Assembly: GCA_903824515.1 (NCBI GenBank)
Contig: CAIJXA010000067.1
Location: forward strand, 1 to 12,455
Direction of reading: 5' to 3'
Length of the DNA: 12,455 bases
Source: an uncultured bacterium
Lineage (GTDB): Bacteria; Patescibacteriota; Minisyncoccia; Moranbacterales; GWC2-37-73
Part shown: piece after piece, positions 5,546 through 12,316 of the stretch
How positions within the stretch are numbered: position 1 is the stretch's first letter
Layout of the letters: each line of letters opens with the position of its first letter
The notes under the pieces: model-generated
Told to the model about the DNA's origin: nothing
The model's input: the letters and a program-made list of their open reading frames with translations, nothing else
Databases searched by the model: none
Position numbers and translations under genes: made by a program

Positions 5546-6464
5546 ATTTTTTAACCAGTTTCAGTTTTTTATACACGCTTCCTGCCGCCACGGCACCCTC
5601 GGCCACAGCAGTAATGATTTGACGAAACTTGTTTGAACCAGTTGTCACGTCGCCTGCAGCATAAACATTTTCAATAATTGTACTTTGATCTTGGGCCACA
5701 ATGATATATCCTTGCTCATCAGTTTTGACTCCGAGATCCTTGGCCACAACCACGCCAGGAACAGAGCCTATTTCAATGAATACGCCTTGAATTTGAAGTT
5801 CTTTCTTTTCTTGATTGGCTTTTTCATACACAAGCCCCTCAACTTTGTCTTCACCTAAAATTTCCTGAATTTTTTCAAAGCTGTCAATAGCAATTTTCCC
5901 AGTTTTGGCGATTTGCTGCTCCCATGCTGGTTCAAAAATTTTCGTGCCTTCTTTGTAAAGCAGCTGCACACTGTTGGCAAACTCTGCCAAGTGAATTGCT
6001 GCTGTTGCAGCCGCATCACCACCACCAATAACCACCACATCCTTGCCACGGAAAAACATCGCATCACAAGTAGCACAATATGAGATTCCTTTTCCAAGAA
6101 ATTTATCCTCGCCGGGAATGTTCATTTTTCTTGGTTTCATCCCAAGGGCGAAAATAATTGTTTTGGCTTCATATTTTTTTCCGTCTTCCAAAATAATCTC
6201 GAAACCATCCACTATTTTGTTCACCTTGTTCACGCCAGCTTCAATAATAACTCCGCCCAAATCCTCAGTTTGTTTGCGAAATTTTTCCATCAACTCTTTG
6301 CCTGAAATTGATTCAATTCCGGCATAATTTTCAATTTCCCAAGCCTCCACAACTTGCCCGCCAATTTCTTTTCCAATTACAACGTGATTAAGCTTGTAGC
6401 GTGAAGCATAAATCGAAGCCCCCAGGCCAGCAGGACCAGCTCCGATGATAATTAGATCGTACAT
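5544..6464 (-). CDS. trxB: Thioredoxin-reductase-like flavoprotein with a non-standard NADPH site
   Basis: The product (306 aa from the chosen start) has the layout of low-molecular-weight thioredoxin reductase. FAD site GAGPAGLGAS opens the protein, the redox-active disulfide CATC is present, the second Rossmann motif is GGGDAAATAA, and the FAD-closing AAGDVTTG lies near the C terminus. It would reduce a thioredoxin in the cytoplasm. The segment that normally reads HRR and binds the 2'-phosphate of NADPH is LYKEG here, so NADH or another donor is likely; that is inference. The frame is open upstream to an ATG at 6506. I prefer the ATG at 6464 because it begins MYDLIIIGAGPAG, as in the family, and has AGGG four bases upstream. 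Partners in the window would be the thioredoxin-CcdA fusion and the DsbB-like protein. Confidence 0.88.
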   Translation of the reverse strand: MYDLIIIGAGPAGLGASIYASRYKLNHVVIGKEIGGQVVEAWEIENYAGIESISGKELMEKFRKQTEDLGGVIIEAGVNKVNKIVDGFEIILEDGKKYEAKTIIFALGMKPRKMNIPGEDKFLGKGISYCATCDAMFFRGKDVVVIGGGDAAATAAIHLAEFANSVQLLYKEGTKIFEPAWEQQIAKTGKIAIDSFEKIQEILGEDKVEGLVYEKANQEKKELQIQGVFIEIGSVPGVVVAKDLGVKTDEQGYIIVAQDQSTIIENVYAAGDVTTGSNKFRQIITAVAEGAVAAGSVYKKLKLVKK

Positions 6465-6706
6465 ATGCCCTATTAAATAAACTCGGGCCTCCTTGGAGAG
6501 ACACAATTTATTTTAAATAATTGTTATTTTTGACTATTACAGCTTTTTATTATAAATCAAATCTTAGTTTTACTCTCCCAGTTCGCAAATTTCGTTAATA
6601 TTTTCCTGAATTTTTTTTGAGAAAAATCTTATACTTTTCCAATATATTTTAATATCGCTAAATGAAACTGATTTTATTTTCAATAATAGTAATATTTATC
6701 ATATTT
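6465..6706. other. Spacer between trxB and the MNT remnant
   Basis: No gene is seen. On the minus strand a TATAAT (6554-6549) lies 85 bases before the trxB start, without a recognisable -35. A perfect AAGGAGG (6494-6488) lies 23 bases before the preferred trxB ATG and has no start codon at normal spacing. The rest is AT-rich. Confidence 0.4.
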
Positions 6707-7098
6707 TCATGCCCTAGCTAAATTATGCCGCTTGAGCAAATCATAAAAATCAAAATATTCGCTCATAATTCTTGGCTCGAGAATTATTTTGTACGGCTCT
6801 TTTTCTAGAATCAATTTTCCATCTCTGATTATTAAATATTTCAATTCTGGACTCTCTATTAAATTCAAACAAACAATATCTATGCTACCTGTTTTTAAAA
6901 CGATGCCTATTTCCACCATAAGCTTTAATCTTAAATCAAAAGCTGCTTTTTTTTCAAAATCATCAACAAAAAAAGCGAAGTCAAAATCGCTCATTGGTCC
7001 AATCTTTCCACTGACTTGTGAACCAAAAAATAAACCGATTTTATCTTTGGATAAGTTTCAAAAACAGTCAATATTTTTATTAATAGTTCATTTTCCAT
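6707..7098 (-). pseudogene. Frameshifted MNT-type nucleotidyltransferase (MntA-like)
   Basis: Two frames together encode one small nucleotidyltransferase. From the ATG at 7098 the frame reads MENELLIKILTVFETYPKIK and then runs out of frame to a TGA. The continuation, in the next frame, reads GSQVSGKIGPMSDFDFAFF and proceeds to the stop at 6707. Inserting one base in the six-A run at 7025-7030 restores ...KSVYFFGSQVSGK..., a 130-aa protein. That protein has the minimal nucleotidyltransferase signature GS-x-SG with two Asp residues (SDFDFAFF), followed by a third acidic strand, SIDIVCLN. Such proteins are usually antitoxins of HEPN/MNT pairs that AMPylate the HEPN toxin. No HEPN gene lies beside it. 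The internal ATG before SDFDF would lack the GS motif. Real decay, a sequencing error or slippage at the homopolymer all remain possible. Confidence 0.75.
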
Positions 7099-7104
7099 AT
7101 TTAA

Positions 7105-7133
7105 ATTATACACAAAGACACGGAAAGGAGCAA
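7105..7133 (-). promoter_or_regulatory. Promoter of the MNT gene, apparently leaderless
   Basis: On the minus strand TTGCTC (7133-7128), a 17-base spacer and a perfect TATAAT (7110-7105) are followed after only six bases by the ATG at 7098. Transcription would begin at or beside the start codon, consistent with the absence of a Shine-Dalgarno site. Confidence 0.55.
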
Positions 7134-7162
7134 CGGTGCAATGTTTTGCAATGAAAAGAGAA

Positions 7163-8221
7163 TTATAGTTTCGAATAAATCAAATATGCCCCCACTGCTA
7201 ACATAATAGCGCCAGCAAGGGCGTGCAGCAGTCGCAGATTGCCTTTGCGCCATTTTTCCAACTTGCCAAGTTTGGTGTTGAAAAAATACATTCCAACCGT
7301 GATGAGCAGCATCGGAAGCACGAAAATAAAATTATACAGGAGTAGCAGTGTGAACGTTTTTGCCAGATTAACTTTTTCAGCTAGCATTCCCAAAATGACA
7401 ACATAAGGACCACTAGCGCAGGGCACCAAAAAAAGACTCACTAAAAAACCAATTCCAAAAGCGCTCCATGGCCCCGTGGCTTTTTTGATGATTTCCTGCA
7501 TTTTTGGCCGCCAAGAAAGAGGCACCTCCATGATGAAAAATTTTCCATACCAAAAGACGTCTTTGAAATTAGCCAGCGCAATGAGAATAGCCAGCACGCC
7601 AACTCCAAGTGAAAGATATTTTGAAATGTTAAATACTGCGATAGCTCGATAGATGCCGACTCCCATCAGCAGATATGAAAGAAAGATTGCCAAGGAAAAC
7701 ATCAGACCTGAGAGCAAGGCATGCTTTTTCCCTTTGGCTGCAATGACGGTTGCCAATAGTAAAATTAGCACAGCCAGGGCGCAAGGATTGCTCGCATCCA
7801 GAAACGCTGCTCCAATAAGGGCAAATATTGTGAATCTTCCAATCAAACCATTGTCAGGAGTTATAATATCTTCATTATCGGCAGCTGTTTTTGGCGAAAG
7901 TTGCTTTTCAAAATAGGCAATAATGTCTTTATCCCCAGTGAAAACTTGGCCATCAATAAATATCGCTGGAATTCCAGCCTCGCCAGCATATTGCTTTTCA
8001 GCCAACATCTTGTTTAATTTTATCTTATTTACAGGTTCGTCAAAGTTCAGCTGCGTGATATCATATTTTTCAAAAAAACCTTGCTGTTTCAAATAAGCTT
8101 CGACTTTTTGGCAATGCGGACACCAATCTGCATAAAACAAAATAGCGGTCTTTTTTTCCTGAGCAAATACATTTACTGGAATCAGCACAATTAAAAGCAA
8201 TAAGAATATAATTTTTCTCAT
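7163..8221 (-). CDS. Secreted thioredoxin domain fused to a CcdA/DsbD-type membrane electron carrier
   Basis: The 352-aa protein starts with a signal sequence (1-20, ending VFA). A thioredoxin-fold domain (about 24-110) follows, with active site WCPHC (33-37) and the cis-proline in GIPAIFI (83-89). After a linker, a CcdA-like membrane domain of about six helices (128-350) carries the two conserved cysteines: C147 in DASNPCALAVL and C268 in LVPCASGPYVVI. CcdA/DsbD domains pass electrons from cytoplasmic thioredoxin across the membrane; here the acceptor is attached in the same chain, on the outer side. The order is the reverse of DsbD, where the thioredoxin-like domain is C-terminal. The ATG has no Shine-Dalgarno site. 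The gene starts 42 bases after uppS and may be cotranscribed. The TrxB-like reductase nearby is a likely upstream electron source, via a thioredoxin not in this window. Confidence 0.9.
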   Translation of the reverse strand: MRKIIFLLLLIVLIPVNVFAQEKKTAILFYADWCPHCQKVEAYLKQQGFFEKYDITQLNFDEPVNKIKLNKMLAEKQYAGEAGIPAIFIDGQVFTGDKDIIAYFEKQLSPKTAADNEDIITPDNGLIGRFTIFALIGAAFLDASNPCALAVLILLLATVIAAKGKKHALLSGLMFSLAIFLSYLLMGVGIYRAIAVFNISKYLSLGVGVLAILIALANFKDVFWYGKFFIMEVPLSWRPKMQEIIKKATGPWSAFGIGFLVSLFLVPCASGPYVVILGMLAEKVNLAKTFTLLLLYNFIFVLPMLLITVGMYFFNTKLGKLEKWRKGNLRLLHALAGAIMLAVGAYLIYSKL

Positions 8222-8263
8222 ATTTATTTCGGATTAAAAATTTCAAATTTCAATTTTTTCAAA

Positions 8264-8989
8264 CTACTTTCCGTGTCTCCTGCCTCTTTGCTGATAATCT
8301 TCAATCGCTAATTCAAATTCCTGCTCATTAAAATCAGGATAATATTTATCAGAGAAAAAAAGCTGAGCATTGGCAATGTCCCACATCATAAAGCCAGCGC
8401 TCAAATGAGGCTCCCCACCTGTGCGAATCAGATAGTCAACGACTGGCAAATCTCTAGTCATCAGGTATTTTTTCACAGTTTCTTTTGTAATTGACTGCAC
8501 CGAAAGTTTATCTTGAGCAATATTTTTAATTGCATCCAACATTTCATCATCACCACTATAGGCCAAAAAGAAATTCAACACATGGTCAGTATAATGCTTG
8601 GTTGCCTCTAAGCATTCGTGCATAATTTTTTTCAAAGATCCAGGAAATTGCTCTTCCCATTTTCCAATGAAATTTATTTTCACGTGATTGTCATGAATAT
8701 CAGCGCTTTTGATTAATCTAGCAAAATAATCCTCATAAATTCTGAGCAACTCTTTCTTTTCCAGCAGTGGTCTTTTGGTTAAATTCTCAACTGAAGAGCC
8801 CCAGAGAGAAACACATTTAACACCCATAGACAAAGCTTTAAGCAAGAGCTTTTCGGTGTTTTGCGCTCCTGCCTCGTGACCCTCCCAAGGATGAAGGCCT
8901 CTTTCTTTCGCCCAGCGCCTATTTCCATCGGGCACAATAGCGACGTGAATAGGCAAACCATTATTGATAGCGTTATTTTGCAGCATCAT
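8264..8989 (-). CDS. uppS: Isoprenyl (undecaprenyl) diphosphate synthase, cis type
   Basis: The 241-aa product is a cis-prenyltransferase that adds isopentenyl units to farnesyl diphosphate to make the C55 lipid carrier for cell-wall precursors. The N-terminal catalytic motif is HVAIVPDGNRRWAKERGL (15-32) with Asp21, and EGHEAG follows (36-41). The block normally FSxENWxRP appears as LWGSSVENLTKRP (62-74). The C-terminal pyrophosphate site is IRTGGEPHLSAGFMMW (188-203). Relative to E. coli UppS (R194, E198, R200, E213), R189 and E193 are kept, the third position is His195, and the Mg-ligand Glu aligns with Gln209 after a one-residue insertion. These substitutions may mark a lineage-specific subgroup with different chain length or metal handling. 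It lies between ispG and the thioredoxin-CcdA gene. There is no Shine-Dalgarno site before the ATG pair. Confidence 0.92.
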   Translation of the reverse strand: MMLQNNAINNGLPIHVAIVPDGNRRWAKERGLHPWEGHEAGAQNTEKLLLKALSMGVKCVSLWGSSVENLTKRPLLEKKELLRIYEDYFARLIKSADIHDNHVKINFIGKWEEQFPGSLKKIMHECLEATKHYTDHVLNFFLAYSGDDEMLDAIKNIAQDKLSVQSITKETVKKYLMTRDLPVVDYLIRTGGEPHLSAGFMMWDIANAQLFFSDKYYPDFNEQEFELAIEDYQQRGRRHGK

Positions 8990-8997
8990 GTTCGATT

Positions 8998-9048
8998 TAA
9001 CAACTTAAAAAAATTTCTTAAATTTCTAATTTCAAATTTCAAATATCT
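8998..9048. repeat. AATTTC/CAAATTT reiterated AT spacer upstream of uppS
   Basis: The spacer is made of overlapping copies of AATTTC(A/T)AATTT. The same type of sequence appears at 5375-5520 and 8222-8263. Bases 9049-9116, between here and ispG, hold nothing recognisable. Confidence 0.4.
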
Positions 9049-9116
9049 AATGGAGAATGAATACGGGGATATTGAAGAAAAACAATACTTAGAAATTAGA
9101 CATTTGTAATTAAGCC

Positions 9117-9138
9117 TTAAAAGCAATTTTGCTTTTAA
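9117..9138 (-). terminator. Hairpin at the ispG stop codon
   Basis: TTAAAAGCAA (9117-9126) and TTGCTTTTAA (9129-9138) are perfect inverted repeats two bases apart, overlapping the ispG TAA. The following minus-strand sequence (GGCTTAATT) is only mildly U-rich, so this may stabilise the end rather than terminate. Confidence 0.35.
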
Positions 9139-10190
9139 AACTTTTTCACTTCTTTCACGAATTCCTTCAATAAATCTTTCTCATTAACTTTTCTCAAAAT
9201 TTCTCCTTTTTTCATAATAAGCCCCACACCGCGCCCTCCCACAATGGCCAAATCTGCTTCTCGTGCCTCTCCTGGACCATTTACTACGCATCCCATAACT
9301 GCCACATGCATATCTTTATCAATCAAGACAAGCTGACTTTCAACTTTTTTTGCCAAATCAATCAAATCAATTTCTGTTCTTCCGCAGGTCGGACAACTCG
9401 TGATTGTAATGCCTCTTTTTCGCAATCCAAGTGATTTGCAAATCTCCCAAGCAACCCTAATCTCCTCAATCGGATCAGCTGTAAGCGACACCCTCATGGT
9501 GTCGCCAATTCCGCCAAAAAGCAAAATTCCAAGCCCAACCGACGAAAGCACGGTACCTCTGAATATAGTGCCAGCCTCCGTCACTCCAATGTGAAGTGGA
9601 TAATCAACTTTTTCAGAAAGCAATCGATAAGCCTCCACAGTGCGCTCGACATCAGATGCTTTCAATGAAATCACAATATCTTGAAAATTATATTTCTCAA
9701 GAATCTTGATATGTCGCATTGCCGATTCAACCATTGCCTGGGCAGTTACTTTGCCTTTATATTTTGTCAAAATATCTTTTTCAAGTGATCCGCCATTAAC
9801 TCCAATTCTAATTGGAATTTTTCTTTTTTTCGCCTCCAAAACTACCATTTTAATTTTATGCTCATCGCCAATATTTCCCGGATTGATTCGGAGCTTGTCA
9901 ATTCCACTGTGCATCGCTTCCATAGCGAGTTCAGCTGAAAAATGAATATCAGCCACCAATGGAATTGAAACGAGTTTTTTGATTTTTGCAATTGCCTTAG
10001 CGGCTTCCAGGTCTGGCACAGCCAAACGCACTAATTCGCAACCAGCCTTTTGAAGCTGCTTGATTTGCGCCACCGTTGCCTTGACATTCCGCGTGTCGGT
10101 ATTACACATTGATTGTATCACAACAGGAGCATTTCCTCCAAGATACAAGTTCCCTATTTTAATTTTCTTGGTCTCTTTCCTTTTTAACAT
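9135..10190 (-). CDS. ispG: 4-hydroxy-3-methylbut-2-enyl diphosphate synthase (IspG/GcpE)
   Basis: This 351-aa cytoplasmic [4Fe-4S] enzyme converts MEcPP to HMBPP, the penultimate step of the MEP isoprenoid pathway. The length is that of the standard bacterial form, with no inserted domain. The N-terminal TIM-barrel part holds APVVIQSMCNTDTRNV (21-36), PLVADIHF (77-84), KLRINPGNIG (99-108) and IRIGVNGGSLEKDI (127-140). The cluster cysteines are C266 and C269 (SCPTCGR) and C301 (MGCVVNGPGEA), with E308 as the fourth ligand. Everything needed for activity is visible. The ATG lacks a Shine-Dalgarno site, and a promoter about 100 bases upstream leaves a leader of roughly 94 bases with a small hairpin. 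The neighbours uppS and the prenyl synthase use its product line. Confidence 0.98.
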   Translation of the reverse strand: MLKRKETKKIKIGNLYLGGNAPVVIQSMCNTDTRNVKATVAQIKQLQKAGCELVRLAVPDLEAAKAIAKIKKLVSIPLVADIHFSAELAMEAMHSGIDKLRINPGNIGDEHKIKMVVLEAKKRKIPIRIGVNGGSLEKDILTKYKGKVTAQAMVESAMRHIKILEKYNFQDIVISLKASDVERTVEAYRLLSEKVDYPLHIGVTEAGTIFRGTVLSSVGLGILLFGGIGDTMRVSLTADPIEEIRVAWEICKSLGLRKRGITITSCPTCGRTEIDLIDLAKKVESQLVLIDKDMHVAVMGCVVNGPGEAREADLAIVGGRGVGLIMKKGEILRKVNEKDLLKEFVKEVKKF

Positions 10191-10290
10191 ATATTTACTG
10201 AACTAATATTATTAATGTTGAGACATCATCCTGCGCATCAACTTGCGCTCATAGTGACAAATCAATCCCAAGTTTAAAACTGTTTTATTG
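10191..10290 (-). promoter_or_regulatory. Leader region of ispG with a small hairpin
   Basis: If transcription starts near 10284, the ispG leader is about 94 bases. It contains a 5-bp stem GCGCA/TGCGC at 10233-10248 around a 6-base loop, flanked by TGAG and CTCA that could extend it. No known riboswitch pattern is recognised. Confidence 0.25.
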
Positions 10291-10318
10291 ATTATATTTT
10301 TTAATTTTAGGCTTTGAA
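10291..10318 (-). promoter_or_regulatory. Candidate promoter of ispG
   Basis: On the minus strand TTCAAA (10318-10313), a 16-base spacer and a perfect TATAAT (10296-10291) are seen. The spacing is acceptable and the -10 is perfect, but the local AT content is high. Confidence 0.4.
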
Positions 10319-10367
10319 CTTTATTTGATATTAGAAAGTTGTCATTAGAAATTTTGAGCTCCTAAAA

Positions 10368-11438
10368 TTAGACTTCCCTTTCTTCAAGATATTCAACCAA
10401 CCCTAATAAAAAATTTTTAGACTGCAATATTAGCGACGCCTTTTCAATTTCTTTTTTTCCAATTTCAAAATAGCGCTTTGTCAAATCATGAGCATACTTT
10501 CTCGCGCCAGTTTTAATTAAAATTTCCTTGTAAAATTGCGTTTCTTTTTGAGTTATTCCCTTCTTGGCAAAAATTCCATTTAAAGTTTTCAAATCACCAG
10601 CCTTAGCCTTGGCTCTGGCATAGATAAGCATCAGCGAAAGCTTACCTTCTTCAATATCCGAAACAGTTGATTTCCCAATTTTTCGCTCTTTCCCAAATAT
10701 GCCGAGCGTATCGTCTTGCAACTGATAGGCTTTTCCGATCGCCCTTGCATACCGACTAAAAATATTTTTTATTTTTTTGTCGCACACTCCTGCAAAAATC
10801 ATGCCCAACAAAAGTGGTCCCTCAAAAGTATATTTGGCAGTTTTATTTTCATACATCCTAAGCACATCTGACTGGCTGACTTTTTTGCTATTTTCAATTG
10901 CAATATCCTGGGATTGCCCAATGATGGTCATTTTAACCACATTTTGCAAATAGGTCAAGGCTTCCAGCGTTTCCTTTTTTCCGAAACCGGCTTGCAAAAT
11001 AATCTCATTAGCCTTGGCAAAAAACATATCTCCAACAATAATCGCAACCGAATTACCAAATTGTTCAGATTTTAATAATTCTGAGCTATTATTTGCCTTT
11101 TTTGCAAAAAACCTATGCAAGGGTTGCTGTCCGTGTCTAAGCTGACCACGGTCAATAATGTCATCATGAACAAGAAAAAAAAGATGCAAAAATTCAATGG
11201 CGACTGCCACCTTTAAAATCTTTTTCTTTTCCCTGCCTCCAACTCCAAAATAGGCACATTGCAAGAGCGAACCACGAATTCTTTTCCCACCAGAAAGTGC
11301 TATTTTTTTCGCTTGTCCGAGGGCTCTTTCGATGAGCAAATCGTGCTTACCGGCATCTCTTATTGCAATATCAAAATAATGATTTAGCTCTTTATTGATG
11401 GCGATTTTAAACTCGTCCAATGTTTGTTTAAATTCCAT
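10368..11438 (-). CDS. All-trans polyprenyl diphosphate synthase (IspA/IdsA type)
   Basis: The 356-aa product is a trans-prenyltransferase that condenses isopentenyl units onto allylic diphosphates in the cytoplasm, probably making the primer used by UppS. The IPP-binding GGKRIRG is at 50-56, and the first Asp-rich motif DDIIDRGQLRHG at 92-103. The GQSQDIA helix follows (174-180), then KTAKYTFEGP (199-208). The second Asp-rich motif is QDDTLGIFG (241-249). The final Asp of the usual DDxxD is Gly246, as also seen in IdsA-like geranylgeranyl/farnesyl synthases, so this is not a defect. The residues just before DDIID are bulky (FLHLFFLVH, 83-91), which would favour a short chain, but product length cannot be fixed from sequence. 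It is upstream of ispG on the same strand with a 177-base gap. No Shine-Dalgarno site is visible. Confidence 0.92.
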   Translation of the reverse strand: MEFKQTLDEFKIAINKELNHYFDIAIRDAGKHDLLIERALGQAKKIALSGGKRIRGSLLQCAYFGVGGREKKKILKVAVAIEFLHLFFLVHDDIIDRGQLRHGQQPLHRFFAKKANNSSELLKSEQFGNSVAIIVGDMFFAKANEIILQAGFGKKETLEALTYLQNVVKMTIIGQSQDIAIENSKKVSQSDVLRMYENKTAKYTFEGPLLLGMIFAGVCDKKIKNIFSRYARAIGKAYQLQDDTLGIFGKERKIGKSTVSDIEEGKLSLMLIYARAKAKAGDLKTLNGIFAKKGITQKETQFYKEILIKTGARKYAHDLTKRYFEIGKKEIEKASLILQSKNFLLGLVEYLEEREV

Positions 11439-11572
11439 AATTTAACATTAATCTTGCTTAATCAGAGCTAACTTTTTCAATTTTTCAATTGTATCATTAT
11501 GAATGAAAAAGGCAAGGAACTTTGTAGTATAAGTTATCGACAGAAATACCAGATACCTTTTGGAATTTGTCT

Positions 11573-11617
11573 TTGCAAAATTGATCTTTAATAATTTAAT
11601 AAAAAAGCCTGGGAGGG
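11573..11617 (+). promoter_or_regulatory. Candidate promoter and RBS of the 189-aa hypothetical gene
   Basis: TTGCAA (11573-11578), a 16-base spacer and TTTAAT (11595-11600) form a plausible promoter. GGGAGGG (11611-11617) is one of the best Shine-Dalgarno sites in the window, ending 7 bases before the ATG at 11625. The leader would be only about 18 bases. Confidence 0.45.
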
Positions 11618-11624
11618 CAAAGAG

Positions 11625-12194
11625 ATGACACACCCCCATCAAAAAGTTCGTATTGACGTTCTCTTTAAAGCGTTGGTTGACGTATATGCTTTTAGCTTAC
11701 CTGAAGCAACCTGCGAAATTATTACAAACAAGGAGAATTTGCTTGAAATTCAAATTCACGACAGACTCAAGCAAATTGTTGACCCTATTTACAATGAGGT
11801 AGTGAAGAATATGTGTCCTAACGCCTCAGTATCATTTGCAAAACAAAGCGAAGATACGTGGCTGATTTCCATCAGCTATGCTGGAGACGAAAATTATATC
11901 TGGGATAGAATTCTTGGACTGGTAATAAATGAACTTAGAAAAAAAAAGAGGGAAAGCATCGACACTGGCATAATCCTAGTCCAAAAAACTCTTAATGAAA
12001 TCATGAATAAATTTAACAAGAGTAATAAGCATTGCCAGGCTCTCGTAGTGTTTAAAAAAGGTACCTATCAAGTAAGAATATTTGGTACAGACGTACATCT
12101 GACCTTTGAAGATGCAGGTGCGGCAACTTTAGAAAAAAGAATAGCCACCATGTTACCAGATTTGCTGACCTTGGTAGAAAACTACCCGAAATAG
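11625..12194 (+). CDS. Hypothetical protein, 189 aa
   Basis: I do not recognise a family. The protein is soluble, with no signal peptide or membrane helix. It appears to have two alpha/beta halves. The first (1-95) contains helix-strand units such as RIDVLFKALVDVY and ATCEIITNKENLLEIQIHD, then DTWLISISYAG. A helical, lysine-rich middle follows (96-133, ELRKKKRES and IMNKFNKSNKH). The second half has strands ALVVFKKGTYQVRIFG and VHLTFED with a terminal helix (TLEKRIATMLPDLL). No catalytic motif stands out. It is the only complete plus-strand gene right of 640. It has its own RBS and terminator, is divergent from the prenyl synthase gene, and lies beside an insertion-sequence end, so acquisition by transfer is possible. 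The good RBS and clean boundaries make coding very likely. Confidence 0.8.
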   Translation: MTHPHQKVRIDVLFKALVDVYAFSLPEATCEIITNKENLLEIQIHDRLKQIVDPIYNEVVKNMCPNASVSFAKQSEDTWLISISYAGDENYIWDRILGLVINELRKKKRESIDTGIILVQKTLNEIMNKFNKSNKHCQALVVFKKGTYQVRIFGTDVHLTFEDAGAATLEKRIATMLPDLLTLVENYPK

Positions 12195-12227
12195 AGCTAG
12201 TCATTTCAAGAAAGTAACAAAATTTTG

Positions 12228-12274
12228 ATCCAACCAAGTGAAAAATATTGCACAAGGTTGGATTTTGTTGTTTA
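12228..12274 (+). terminator. Terminator of the 189-aa gene
   Basis: ATCCAACC (12228-12235) pairs with GGTTGGAT (12256-12263). After a 2x2 internal loop, GTG (12238-12240) pairs with CAC (12251-12253). The tail TTTTGTTGTTT follows at once. Confidence 0.7.
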
Positions 12275-12316
12275 TTGGTAAAGACTCAGTTTTCTAGATT
12301 ATTAAAAATGTAAATC

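Noticed and set aside
7111..7162. Plus-strand AAAGGAG followed by GTG
   Set aside because: It opens a frame of only about ten codons; the sequence is better explained as the -35 region of the minus-strand MNT gene.
8861..9109. An 82-aa plus-strand frame across the uppS start
   Set aside because: It runs antisense to uppS and then through AATTTC-type repeats; the translation is low-complexity with no RBS.
10191..10290. Riboswitch in the ispG leader
   Set aside because: Only one 5-bp stem is seen, with no known aptamer core or terminator/antiterminator pair.
11448..11642. A 64-aa minus-strand frame upstream of the prenyl synthase gene
   Set aside because: It overlaps the RBS and start of the well-supported plus-strand gene at 11625, has no RBS or family resemblance, and spans AT-rich promoter DNA.
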